Assembly: GCA_032622095.1 (NCBI GenBank)
Contig: CP136065.1
Coordinates: 113,623,195 to 113,687,194, forward strand
DNA: 64,000 bases
Source of the DNA: Siphonodentalium dalli
Taxonomy: Eukaryota > Mollusca > Scaphopoda > Gadilida > Siphonodentaliidae
Reading direction: 5' to 3'
The stretch's first letter is position 1; each line of letters begins with the position of its first letter. Below, piece by piece: positions 1 through 13,400 of this stretch. The notes under the pieces are model-generated. The model searched no databases. It was not told the origin of the DNA and worked only from the letters and a program-made list of their open reading frames with translations. The position numbers and the translations under genes are program-made.

Positions 1-115
1 ACCGTCAGAGTGACGATAAGCTTCTTGCCTTACTCTAGAGAATGCAAACCGGAGCACCCATGATTTGTAATTTTGTGTCCCAATTAGAGCCATATCCAGA
101 ATCGTAGTAATCCAG

Positions 116-146
<31 letters not shown>
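116..146 (+). repeat. Poly-C tract, 31 bases
   Basis: An uninterrupted run of C. Similar C runs occur at 9261, 20848, 26054, 45688, 52702 and 62215. Confidence 0.9.
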
Positions 147-147
<1 letters not shown>

Positions 148-320
148 CTTATTTTCGGTAAACCTACACAGGAAGGAAAGCAATTATGTTTGTATTCCGG
201 AAGGAGACACCATTTAGTCGAGATACAACCCAGCAATTTTGAAAGGATGGGTTAATTTTTGGATACAATTCAGAATAACTAAAATCTGGAATTGAGACAA
301 TAGTGAAACTGTCATCACGA

Positions 321-520
321 TTAATTTTAGTGTCATGCTTGCAATCATTAAATGCTAGCAGTTATAAATTTTGACAGTGAAGTTGAAGCACTGTACGAGA
401 ATCGAATCATGTCAGATGTCAATCCCTGTCTGAAATTAATGACACTAACGAATCTTAGTACGACAACAGTCATTATTTTTCTGATATTGATAAACTGTAG
501 TCTGATAACTTCAAGTGTCG
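321..520 (+). repeat. Dispersed repeat block A, copy 1
   Basis: This block is nearly identical to 2931-3154. Copy 2 has 24 additional bases after CGAATCATGT (about 3021-3044). Confidence 0.85.
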
Positions 521-784
521 ACCAACACATCTAAATCATAGGAGACATGTGTGACAGTATTAAAACAGAAAACACAAAGTATTTTGTGAAAGCATGTTGT
601 TTAGATGAGATCTAGCGACTCCAGTAGTGTTCTGTAACATGCACACACCTAGGTGTGTACATGTGTCAGCCATTAAGTTTTTATTGTCCACACCCGATCG
701 CACAGCGTAGTGCACCCACGACAACATACCTGAACAAGTGTTGTAATGGGGAAAGTCGGCATTTGCATTCGGATTTTATTCAGT

Positions 785-975
785 AATCTCAAATGGGACT
801 TGTTAGCCTGACAAACTTGGTATCGGACCGAGTTCTGATTTCTGTCAGAATACCCTGACCAGGGTGCAATCCCCGGTCCGCTAGCACATGGCTGAGATTG
901 TTACATTGAAGGTGATGCTCCATTACGAGAATCAAACCATGAACATAATTATAACACTTGTCCAATATCAATCTC
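785..975 (-). repeat. Possible tRNA-type SINE fragment
   Basis: Read on the minus strand, the stretch holds GCTAGCGGACCGGGGATTGC, resembling the T-arm/B-box side of tRNA-derived SINEs. It then continues into the CAGAAATCAGAACTC style of sequence also found near 3030. The B-box is imperfect and no A-box is clear. Confidence 0.25.
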
Positions 976-989
976 TGTCAATTTATTAA

Positions 990-1790
990 AGTAATAATGA
1001 CACTACTGTTTTTACATTGAATTGATAAACCCAGATGTAAATTGTAATCAACTTTTAAGTTCAAATGTGACCAACACATCTGGATCAGTTGTATTGAGCC
1101 ATAAAACAACAAAGTATTATGAGAAAGAATGTAGTTCATAACATTATGATAAATAGCGTCAGTAGCGATGGTAATTATTGCTAAATAAATGTCCACGCGT
1201 AAATAAATTCCCACGAAATTAGGAGACTTCCGGTAGCGAATCACGTGGCATTTTTTATATCTGACAAATTATATCATACCTTATAGGTTCTATAATAATT
1301 ACATAGATGAATTGTTCACAATAGTCTATGCGCCTCGTAAGGCCTTGAAATGGCGGCCTATTATGGCGAAATTGTCGATTTTCAGATTCGAAAAATATTA
1401 AGTCCGCCGCCTATTCGAAAACACGGAACAATTGTATGTTTGAAGCGAAACGGTCCGTGAATTCGAAACAATAATTCTAAAAACTAACGCGTAGGCGACC
1501 AGTAATTATTGTATCGATAAATTGAATTTGTTGTCTAGTTGTTAAACGACAAATTCGGAACAATACTCCCTTTAGACTTCTCTCTTTGGTAGCAGAAAAT
1601 AAACTGGCGAATTCATTCGGTTATATTGGGACTGCGCATGCGTGACTAATCCGAGCAAGCCACTGACGACCGCGAGGTATCGTAGGCGACCACAAAAAAA
1701 TTAACCCCTTTTCTACTATGGTTTTACAAACGCAGGACATCTATCCATATAGTTCAGTGTGAACGGCTTCCTTTAGCGGAAATATACTAC
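990..1790 (+). repeat. Diverged copy of the 3336-4185 repeat (block C1)
   Basis: The order of words is the same as in 3336-4185: the CACGAAATTAGGA and AATCACGTGGCATTTTT region, AAATGGCGGC, GTAGGCGACCAGTAATTATT, then CAGGACATCTATCCATATAG. Small indels show it is older than the 2296/3152 pair. Confidence 0.8.
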
Positions 1791-2039
1791 CTGGGAAGGA
1801 TCCAGAGATGGTGCAAATAAAGGCTCTATATCATACTAGTAGACTATCTCATCCGATTTTCATGTTTAGTTGTTGAATTATAGAAAAATTCGTTGAAATA
1901 ATGGAGAACCAACTTGAATAATTACTATCCCCAGGGTCTCCAGAGTTTGAGCGCCCAAACCTGTAACAGGTAGAAAAACATCCCTGGATCCTTCTCAGAA
2001 ATTTACAAGCCCACCGGTTCAGACCGGCTTGCTGAACCG

Positions 2040-2410
2040 GCTGGTGATTAATCGCAGCTATTGTTCATTAGACCTACCGCCATACTTAAAGTAATTAACC
2101 ACCAATAACGTGGTGTCACCCCGTTAATATGGCGGTACTATACCGCGGTATCCTCCAATACCGCGGTACTGATACCGCTTGTTAACGCGAACAAGTATGT
2201 GTGAGTAAATACCTCCCCTAAAAGAGTTCCATGAAAATCACCGCGGTATTCAACAAAATTAATGCGGTGCCCGCTAAAAGACCACGGTATCATTATCGCC
2301 CAATACCGTAACTTCACGCCATGACCGTCTCGATACCGCTACCGTTTATTACCGGTATCACCGCGGTCATGACCGGGGTATCACCCCGTTTTTCTGGTCA
2401 ATCACTTTGA
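2040..2410. repeat. Cluster of ACCGCGGTA palindromic words
   Basis: The words TACCGCGGTA, ATACCGC and CCGGTATCACCGCGGTC recur in both orientations over about 350 bases. The local GC content is well above the flanks. Part of it is repeated at 3155-3250. Confidence 0.7.
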
Positions 2411-2926
2411 GAATAGCGGTATATACAAGGTAGCTATTAATCGACATACATCTATGACATGGCTGAGATTTATTCGTAGCACTACGGTACTACTGTCATA
2501 TGAAGTTATTGTTATGCATGTGACATTGATAAACCAAGATCTAATCAACTGTCAGTATTCTTGTGTAGATTGTAATCAACTTCAAGGTCAAACGTGATTA
2601 ACACATCTGGATCATTTGTATTGAAACATAAAACAAAATAGTATTATGTGAAAGCACGTTGTTCATAACATGACGAGAGATAGCGTCAGTAGCGATGGAA
2701 TTATTGCTAAATAAATTTCCACGCATTAAAACGTCAAAATAATTCCCACGAAATTAGGATACTTCCGGCGGCGAATCACGTGGCATTTTTGATATCTGAC
2801 AAATTCTATCATACCTTATAGGTGCTATAATAATTCCATAGATGTATTTCTCACAATAATCTGTGCGCCTTGTAAGGCCTTGAAATGGCGGCTAATTATG
2901 GCGAAATGTTGATTTTGATATTCGAT
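2296..2926 (+). repeat. Direct duplication block B, copy 1
   Basis: About 630 bases are repeated almost without change at 3152-3782 (offset 856). Between the copies sits block A copy 2, which ends where copy 2 of block B begins. Confidence 0.88.
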
Positions 2927-2930
2927 AAAT

Positions 2931-3154
2931 TTAATTTTAGTGTCATGCTTGCAATCATTAAATGCTAGCAGTTATAAATTTTGACAGTGAAGTTGAAGCA
3001 CTGTACGAGAATCGAATCATGTACTCAACAGAATTCTGACTCCTGTCAGATGTCAATCCCTGTCTGAAATTAATGACACTAACGAATCTTAGTACGACAA
3101 CAGTCATTATTTTTCTGATATTGATAAACTGTAGTCTGATAACTTCAAGTGTCG
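2931..3154 (+). repeat. Dispersed repeat block A, copy 2
   Basis: This is near-identical to 321-520 and lies precisely between the two copies of block B. Confidence 0.85.
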
Positions 3155-4185
3155 CCCAATACCGTAACTTCACGCCATGACCGTCTCGATACCGCTACCG
3201 TTTATTACCGGTATCACCGCGGTCATGACTGGGGTATCACCCCGTTTTTCTGGTCAATCACTTTGAGAATAGCGGTATATACAAGGTAGCTATTAATCGA
3301 CATACATCTATGACATGGCTGAGATTTATTCGTAGCACTACGGTACTACTGTCATATGAAGTTATTGTTATGCATGTGACATTGATAAACCAAGATCTAA
3401 TCAACTGTCAGTATTCTTGTGTAGATTGTAATCAACTTCAAGGTCAAACGTGATTAACACATCTGGATCATTTGTATTGAAACATAAAACAACATAGTAT
3501 TATGTGAAAGCACGTTGTTCATAACATGACGAGAGATAGCGTCAGTAGCGATGGAATTATTGCTAAATAAATTTCCACGCATTAAAACGTCAAAATAATT
3601 CCCACGAAATTAGGATACTTCCGGCGGCGAATCACGTGGCATTTTTGATATCTGACAAATTCTATCATACCTTATAGGTGCTATAATAATTCCATAGATG
3701 TATTTCTCACAATAATCTGTGCGCCTCGTAAGGCCTTGAAATGGCGGCTAATTATGGCGAAATGTTGATTTTGATATTCGATACATTTTTTAAGTTCGCC
3801 GCCTGTTCGAAAAACACGAACAATTATATGTTTGAAACTAAACGGTCCGTGAATTCGAAACGATAATTATAAAAACGAACGCGTAGGCGACCAGTAATTA
3901 TTGTATCGATAAATTGAATTTGTCGCTATTGTTAAACGACAAATTCGGAAAAATACTCCCTTTCGGTTTGGTAGCAGAAAATAAACTGGCTAATTCAATC
4001 TGTACAGTGAATTATATTGGGACTGCGCATGCGTGACTGATTCCGAGGCAAGCCACTGAAGAGTGAAGACCGTGAGTGATCGTAGGCGACCAAAAAGTTA
4101 ACCCCTTTTCTACTATGGTTTTACAAACGCAGGACATCTATCCATATAGTTCAGTGTGAGGGCTTCCTTTAGCGGAAAAATGTTC
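3152..4185 (+). repeat. Block B copy 2 continuing into block C3
   Basis: The first 630 bases match 2296-2926. The following 400 bases match 1390-1790 with moderate divergence, so this is the longest copy of the family here. Confidence 0.85.
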
Positions 4186-4323
4186 AGACGGACAGAAGTA
4201 GCCCAAGACTACATGTCCTTTATGCATAATAAATCAACTACATGCTCAGCTATAAATATGTTAATCTGAAGGTTTATGGAGAACTGAACAAATATTGGAA
4301 ACTTAATATAGTTATACTCTTAC

Positions 4324-4431
4324 CATTTTTATTAGGTGATTTTGCATCTTTTCCTCCATTATCCGTGTCTCCAACTTCAGAATTTTGCTTTTCAGGAAAT
4401 CGTTTCTGAGTTTTTTCTCATCAAGCTCTTG
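4324..4431 (-). CDS. Coiled-coil gene, exon 5 (last exon visible)
   Basis: It has 36 codons starting QELDEKKLRNDFL and ending in HLIKM, followed by the strong donor ATG|gtaaga. Hydrophobic residues recur at heptad-like spacing (Leu, Phe/Leu, Ile/Leu, Leu, Ile, Met), which supports a coiled coil. The acceptor is not fully certain. The first AG, at 4442-4443, would force a stop if joined directly to exon 4, while the AAACAG at 4432-4437 preserves frame. Either the second site is used or one small exon between 4450 and 7470 has been missed. Confidence 0.62.
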
Positions 4432-7400
4432 CTGTTTGGTACTAAAATCATAAAATTACAGAATTATCTAATAGTCATTTAGAGTAGGGACCTGCGAATA
4501 TTCAAGATTTGATTTGATGTTGCCAGTGTTATTAAAATATTTTCCAATTAATCCCAAATCATTGACACATTGATTTGATTTTTGAGCAGGGAAAAGTGTT
4601 GCAACTGTGATACACGTGTATTTCTCACAACACACACAATGCATTAAACTACTGATTGGTTCACAAAGCACACAAGGCGAACTATCAAAGGACCGAGCTT
4701 TAATGATCAATCCATAACTGCTTAATTACTTTATCAGAACTGTATAGGCCATTATACATGTGTGCACCTTATTTCCGTAAACTGCATAATTGCAGGCGTA
4801 CATTAAATATATTGCTATAGTAACAGTTATAGTTAATGTTAAGTGATCATGCTCTGTCTGCAGATTATACGGTGTTAATACCAAATCACATTGAGATTAA
4901 TGAACAACTGCACACTTATTTTAGTTTAAATTACTAAAACTCTAACTGGAATGTATATGAATTATACAACCAGATAATTGCACATGTTATGTTATTTTCT
5001 ATCAATGGAATTTTCAGATAATAAGTACAACAGCTTGGCTTCACCCAAGCGAATCAGGAGTATCCAGCCAAAAAAGGGCTAACTTCACCACACACAGAGG
5101 ACATGACACAAGGAAGGTCATGTGAATGAAGGATAGTTATTAGTGAAGCAATGATTGTGAAGCAATGAAGATTAACCAGTTCTTTATTGAATGGATTCTC
5201 CCATTCAATTATAAAAGTACTAGCTGATACAGGCTCCTTTTGGGAGCCTTTATTCAACGTTGTGAGAGGCTTGCAGCCCTTGCACAAAGGGGCCTGTGGC
5301 CCCTTGGTGTGTTAGGAACTACTGTGCGATCATTTTTATCTCAGACAGAGCCTTTATTCAGTGGCGGCCCCTTTGTGTGCAAAGCGCACATTTTGATCGT
5401 TTAAATATTTGGATTAAAAAAAAATAGATATAATATTTTTTTTATTTATTTAAAGGTACTCAATCCCATTCGATGGTCCTCATATCATCAGAATCCAACA
5501 ACAATATAATTTTTTGAAATGCTGCTTCAGTTATCAGAATCGATTAATTGCCCAACAATAATTCTAACCACAGTCGACTATAGTATAAAATTTCCCAAAA
5601 CCTGTTATTTATCAACATTTTGTTCAACGAAATTTGGCCGGATTGTCAAATATCTAAAACCCAAAGCCACTTGATTTTAGACTTATCCATCTTCATCTGC
5701 AATTTGGTCCGACACCGTCTTCTAGACGACTTTTTGCCAGGCAGCCAAAAAAGTACGGGTGGTGAAAAATAATAGATTTAAAAAATGGATATCTGATATT
5801 TGATGGGTTGGTTCCTCGACTCGAATCAAATATTTTTTACCCTGGAAGCCAAAAAAATAGTAATTTGAGAGCGTTAATTCGGATTATGCATCTTTAATTA
5901 AAAAATTTTAAATAAAAATTATGAAAAACTAATACCTTGATAACATCCGCCAGGGTACCCCGAGTCACCAAATTTGGTTGAAATTGGTCCAAGGGTCAGG
6001 GAGAAAAATCTGAACAGACAGAAATACAGACAGACAGATCCTACTCTTTTATATATATAGATAAATTGGAATGGTCTATTGTTAATCTGGATGGATGTTC
6101 AGGAAATATAAGATGACGACAGACAGACAAACAGATAAAAAAGAAGCCTATGTCCATTTGTTGAACTTCTTATCTGAACATTTCCTAATGGAACTACTCA
6201 TCAACGTGTATTTTATATAATAGTTTATTAAAGCTACAGAAGGTGTTCGCGATGGGTAGAGCTGAAAAATCTTAACAAGTTTGTTAAACACTAACTACCA
6301 AGAAGTACATAAAAAATAGAAGGAATTAGATTCTGCATGTTAAAACCATTGTTGGTAAATACAAACTGTAATGGTAAAGCATGTTTACATTTTCAGCAAT
6401 GAACAATAACTCTAAAATACAGATACTGCTGATTATGATCAAATGCAGCGCACGCATATATCCTAATTACATTATTTGCAACAGCAATGGCAGCACTCAT
6501 GTCGCCTTATATTATTTTTTTTTATAAACAGAAAACGATACTCTTAGGTCTTTCCATATATATTCTGGTAATTGCCGAAATAAGTAAAATGTGGGCACCT
6601 AGAGATACAAATATGTATTTAGGTGATGTAAGCTGATACGGTATCATTTGCACATGTTTTTATTTGTTATTTGATCGACGATGGTTCAATAACTTTCTAT
6701 TCACATTACGAACGAGGGCCTTAAATTGCAAAGTAAGTACTCACCAGCAATGCCTGCATGTCATCGGTTCATGGATTGGTTCACTAATAAACTACAAGAA
6801 ATATAATGAGACTGACGTTAGTCTATTTAAAACCAAGAGCATCGCTAGGGCGTGGTTATTTCCAATAAAGGGCCATAACTCTGGTAATAATTGGCAGGTG
6901 GAACCCAGATTCGAACTTGACCTGTATTTTGGGCTAGTAAACTCATACACCAAATTTCATTCCATTCGGTACAGACTATCTAAAGTTATCATCCAGAAAC
7001 TAAAAGCGAACGGCGGACAGACGAAAAACATAATACGTCCCTTTTTTTTAAATGTGCGTACAAATAATCCATGTGTTTTCCGACAAATACAGTTGGAAAG
7101 TGGATGAGGGATGGAGGCTTTTATTCTTTCCATGGAGTTTAGACATTATTTAAAATTGATGTGTAGATAATTATATAGCCTGGAGACTGATTAAACTAGG
7201 ACCCATAATGTATACATTTGCAACATAAAATTGTATATTAAATGATGAAATACCTCCGGGGGGGTGGGGAACTTGAAAAATGGGTCCAATTTTGTTTGGA
7301 GGCTTTGTAAGACAGATCAAAAGTGGTGAAATCTGAAAATGCTCATGTAACCAAATATATAACCACTGAAGACCTCATACCCAGCATACATACTATATAC

Positions 7401-10400
7401 ATTGTGAGTTGCAAGCCAAGTAGTAACATGTTAGCATGGAAGCGAATAAAGTCAGTCAGTCAGTCAAAACTAACCTTTTCAGCTTTTTCTTTCATATTTT
7501 GTAATTTGAGCCTGTTTATAATCCTGGGATCCATTCCATAATGCCTCAGTGACTGTGGTCTGGGCTGCTGCACCAGGCATGATGTCACTGGTGCTTTGTT
7601 CTGCCCTAAAAAAACCAATATCTCAATTGAGAGATAATATAAGGAGAATCTAATCACCACCATATGAGATGTTTGTTTAGTATATCTTACTATGTGCATG
7701 TTATTCCCTTCAAAATCCAATTTTACCATTCCCTTGGTTGAAGAAACTGATATGAAATGATCTCAAAAGTGAGATGAGCTAGATCCGAGCATGAGGTAAT
7801 TTCAAGTTATAAATGAATTAAAGTGTTGTGAAACACTCTGGTACGGTGATCAAATTAGAAATTGAAAATAATCTTGCTCAAAGTAGTTATTTTGTACAAA
7901 TATTAATCCAAATTGATAACACACACCGACATTAATATATATTAATTAAATGCAATGACTCTCGATGACGAAATCATTTGTGTTAGTTTATCGCCGATGT
8001 GTTGCGTCCTGAATCGAGATGTAAATATTTACAATTGAGCGTAGTTCAGATAATGTTTTATATGGAGTGGTATGGTCGATTTCTTTGAAATGTTTGGCGA
8101 TGTTAGTAGAATGCTACATTCTCAAGGTTGGCATAATGCCCGAGTACCAACTTATCAATTTCATGCACCTGAACAAGACCATAATATGTCTTTAATAAAC
8201 TTCTGAGTTTATGGTTCGTCTTGAGGGGTTGTATTTCTGATAAACGGTGTAAATTTGAACTTTGCTAAGACGGTGATAAAAATTCTGATTTGAAGTCACT
8301 TCTCTCCATTTACGTATTACAGAACAGCTGACTTAAATTAGAGAAAAGTTATCAAATAAAGGTATCAAGTCACCAAGGCCGCTAATAGGGATGTTAATCC
8401 ATCCTGTTGGGTTATTAATCTATCTATACAGACCCTGTTAGCGACCTTCAGATTATTATAAACTATTTGTCGAGGATTTTGCGGTAGGGATCTTTAACAT
8501 GTACACATTGATGCACATGGGAGGACAGCCATTATCGTTGGCTCCCAATCTGATGGTGTGCTTAGATTAGTGTAATTCCTGACCATGACATTACGAGAGG
8601 AGCGGAGGCATGAAATTCACCCAGATACTATTGCTTCTGGAATCATTCTCAGAGCACTGATTGCAGCATCAATGGTTGATTTGTGATGCCCATGGTACTG
8701 GAAATGCAGATGGCGACAAAAAGTCCGCCCGATACCATGTCGGATTTGAACCACAATTATAACACCCTTCAAAATTGTTATTGTTAGATTGTTTAGTTTT
8801 ACTAACCATATTTGTTCTTGTCTTTGATTAACTGTAGTTTATGTCTGCAGTAGGACCGTGATGCTTTACTCTCAGATTTTTCTGAAATAAAACAAAAAAG
8901 CAGCACAGTGTACTATACATTGAAAGAAATGAGATCTGCATAAATGTTCTAATATGACAGCATGTTTAAACAAAACAATAGTCAAACATTTGGTGTTCAG
9001 AACTGCAGATTATACACGAGGAACAAAGCAATTTGTAAACCGACATTAAATGGCAAGTGCAAGACAGGTATAATAATGATCAATGTATTAAGTTTTTGGC
9101 CTTGATAGTGAACAGGGTATAGCAGGATAGCAGCAAATGATATTTTTATTTGGAGAATGGAAACTACCAAAATAGTTACACCATGTTGTCGTTTCTAAAC
9201 TACACATAATTTTTTTAATGAAAACAGTACCAATGTGCTATGTTATTTGCCTAGTTTATTCCCCCCCCCCCATGAACACATCTCTCACCAAAACCAACCC
9301 ACCCACCCCCATTTCTGTTCTGTGGCATAGGCAATAATTCAGTTCGTAAAATGTTCTTTCCTACCTAGTTTATCTCTCACCCCAATATTTACAAAACGGA
9401 TAGCACTTTCATAGGAAGGTAGGAATATTCAATAAAGCTATACATGTACAGCGTCATTTAAAAAAAAATCATACTGTCTTTGACCATAAATTAAGCTGAA
9501 AGTCTGCAAACCTTTCATGGGAGATGGTTTCTTTTTGGTGGACATTGACTTCTGATTAAGTCGGGTGATAATGTTCTGGATAAATTCTTGTTTATATTCC
9601 TCATGAAGTTTTCGCTCTTCGTCAGTCTGAAGGAAATGAAGTACACTAATTTCAGAGGTTGTTTTCTTTTGCTGTGTTTGCATTTACATTTAGTCCACTA
9701 TTATTAACACTTCCATGACTAGAGCTTTCTGAAATTTTACGATCACCGTGTGCCAATGCATTCTTTTATATATGTGAGTCTCCCATAGGGAGACTCGCAT
9801 ATATAAAAGAATGCATTGGCCTAACAATATTTACCTTGATCTTGTAAGCCAGTGCTTTCTCATTTATATGCGAGGCTCCCTATGGGAGATTTGCATATAT
9901 AAGAGCATGCGCTGGCACAGGATCTTTAATGCTGCACCACCGCAGATCCCGTCATGAAAGGGTTAAAATCTTTGTTTGCTTATTCCCTACCCAATATAAA
10001 AAGTTTGGGTAGGTAGGTCATAATTCTTGTTTATTTTCGTTGTCTTCAACCTGAATTTTGTCTAAGATATCCCATCTTATCAGATAAATTTTTGTACTTT
10101 CAGGTGGCTTGAACGTGACCAATAAAATAACCTTTCATTTTAATTAGGCAGATAAAAGTTTTCCAGCAGGGGAGTTTTTCTTGGGTAGGTAGGGGGATGG
10201 AAAGCAAACAAAATATTAATTTTTGCCTTATTTTTATTTTAAATTTCAGTATGTTTATCCTGCAAAACCCAATGCTATTTGAGTCAAGTGGCTCCAAACA
10301 TTATTCGTACAGAACCACCAGACACTTCGATGCAAACTATACCTAGGCTAAATGTAGTGTTAACCCTTTGATGACGGGAGCTGAGCTGGTGCAGCATTAA

Positions 10401-13400
10401 AGAACCTTGAAAGCCAGTGCATTCTCTTATATATGGGAGTCTCTCACAGGAGGTAAATATTGTTAGGCCAATGCATTCTCTTATATGTAAGAGAATGCAT
10501 TAGCACAGGGTTTTCAGGAAGCTCAAGTCATGGAAGGGTTAAAGAGTAGATAATGCCTCAATGAAAGCTGTTGGGTATAAAAAAAACAAACCAATTATAA
10601 AACTCTCCAAAATCGTCAAAATTAGTTATCACACTTTGTGCATGCAATAGCAAAAACAATTCCTTCGTTTGATATATGAAACAATGGAATCTACTGGAAC
10701 AAAGTCAGGAAGTTGTTGTCTACTGAATTCAATGGAGAATTGATTAAATTAAACCCTACATATCTTAAACGGACATGGCTCATTCAAGCTTCCAAATTCT
10801 CTCAACGTTATTTGGAAGGAGGTATAAGATAAGTTGACAAATACAATTTATATTGATATACCGGCTTCATATGCTCTGAAAAATACTTTCCATGGTCACA
10901 GCCATTTTCCAGCTGTTTTAAATTTTTCACAAAGAAGTGAAACAAATGGTCTTTATTTCTACCATGTCAGGAATAGACTAACGTGGAAGGCTCTTTTTTG
11001 TCCCGTGCCGTGCAAATGGTTGTTTTTTGTTTGGGACCAAACCATCGTGTTCAAAGTTGTATTTCTATGACTTCAATGCATCTTTCTAGGACATATAATG
11101 CTTGTAGAAATGAAGATCAAGTATCTATCGACCTATTTCTTTACCAAGATAAATTCAAAAGCAAATATTATATGGTGTATTTTGGAGTGCAAACCGCCAA
11201 GTGGCTTTAATAATACTTAACTACTCAGACCCAGATCAGTGGTGATGTACCATGACAATAGTAGCATTGATATACAGTAATGCCCTAAATAATCGACTCC
11301 TTAACCACAGCAGAATTATGGGTAACCTTTCAGGATTTAGTCTGAAATATGGCTTTTTGCCATTCATTGGAAAGCTCTCTTGTGAGAGATTTCCGACGAA
11401 TGGCAACAAATCATATTTCCAACTAAATCCTGAAAAGTTACCCATAATTATACTGTGGTTAAGGAGTCCATTATTTAGGGCATTACTGTAGTCAGCTTTT
11501 AATAAATCCTGATAATGACTCAAGATGGGGCATCAATTCCATCTCTAAGAATTATTTATAGTAAGATAAAATACTTGATGGAGCAGAGTGATCTGGAGAA
11601 ACACATCCCTTCAGGGCCTGAGAATATAGTGTCAGACATTTGCAGAAAGAGGTCCCAAAATGCAGATGCATAATCAAGGTGCCAAATGGGTGCACATCAC
11701 CATCTGGGAACTTAAATCTATGTCTAGGTCTCCCATAGCAGATGAGGCCATGCAGAATGAGGTCCCCAGAGGATGAATTTTGTGATGGGGTAGCGTCACT
11801 AAATTCACCGGCACTATATTCTCAGGCCTGATCACTACGACATTCAATGGGGTGAGATTTCAGATTTGTGTTTTTTTTTGTCAAATTCACAAGCTTCATG
11901 CATATAGTTACCTGCAGATGAGACTCAGAATGATCTGTTGTTGGTTCAAAGCTAAATGTGTAAGAGTCATCAGCCAAGCTTGCCTCCTCATCTGAGTACT
12001 GTGTCCAACTAGAAAGTATACAAACATTCATTACTACAAGTCTGCCCATCAGAAATGAAAGTAATATTCATTAAACTCCCAAGCAAATTAAAATTTAATT
12101 AGTCTGAAACAGATCTGATGTTAGTGATGTATGACCATAATCCATCAAGACCTTTTCCACATCATCAAGACAAAAAGTTTTTTTAATTGATTTTGTTTGC
12201 AATAATAATACAGATCAAAATGGTAAGTGAGTAACCAGTGAAAAGAATGTAGCATTAAACTAATAATACCGAAAATGCCAGCTACGTGAATTATACAATT
12301 TCAGAAAACACAACTTCTGAATTGTAAACAAATATTCCTCAGTATGGGATGAAATTTTCGCCAACAGAGTGTTTCACATCACTTTAAGAAGCCACGCAGC
12401 ACACCATATAAATGGGACTAACCGAACAACACAAAACAATTGATTTATGGTTATATCTTGAAATTTAATATGGTACAACAGTTACAGTAAAGATCTTGTA
12501 TTGTGTAGATGAAATTATTTTCATTTGAAACATTTCACCACTAAATGTTGGATTCAAATTTGAAATCCAAGATGGCTGCTGGCATGTAGGTCTGTAGGGT
12601 GTGCCGAAGGATTTAGTCAGGCAAAGAGTAAAATCAAAGATGGCCACTGGCAGCCATGTTTTTTAACAAATTTTGGGAATAATCGATGGCTCCCATCCAT
12701 ATGAATTTTGGTGACGATCGGATGAGGGATGTGGTCTGTTGAAAAAAAATTGATGGCTCCCATCTAGAATTCACCATGAAAATACCTATAATGTTTGGTG
12801 ATCAGATGAGGGATGTGGTTTGTAGGGTGTGCCAAAGGATTTAGTCATGCAAAGAGTAAAATCCAAGAAGGCTGCCAGTGGCCATGTTTTCATAGAAAAT
12901 TTATCAAATTCGATGGCTCCCATCTAGAACTATGCCTACTAATTTTCAAAAAAATTCTCCAATAAATGCGACCTGCAGGCTGAGCCGATGGATTCAAATT
13001 TGAAATCCAAGATGGCTGCTGGTGGCCATGTTTTTTAACAAACTTCGCAAAAAATTGACAGCTCCCATCTAGAGATCACCCTGAAGATCCATATGAAGTT
13101 TGGTGATGATTGGATGAGGGATGCAGCCTGTAGGGTGTGCCAAAGGATTTAGTCATGCAAAGAGTAAAATCCAAGATGGCTGCTGATGGCCATGTTTTTT
13201 ATCGAATTTCGGAAATAATCAATGGCTCCCATTTAGAGGTCACCCCGAAGACCCATACGAAGTTTGTCGATGATCAGATGAGGGATGTGGTCTGTAGGAT
13301 GAGCCAAATGATTTAGTGATGCAAAGAGTAAACTCCAAGATGGTTACTGGCAGCCTCGTTTTTCATCAAACATTTTTCAAATTTATTGACTCCCATCTAA

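Noticed and set aside
5054-5287. 77-codon frame with WENPFNKELVNLHC
   Set aside because: It has a slight resemblance to transposon-derived ORFs (NPF...LVNL), but no Cys/His pattern or neighbour supports it.
6664-7107. 147-codon open frame on the plus strand
   Set aside because: Half of it is the GGCCATAACTCTGG repeat family, also seen non-coding at 14360-14950.
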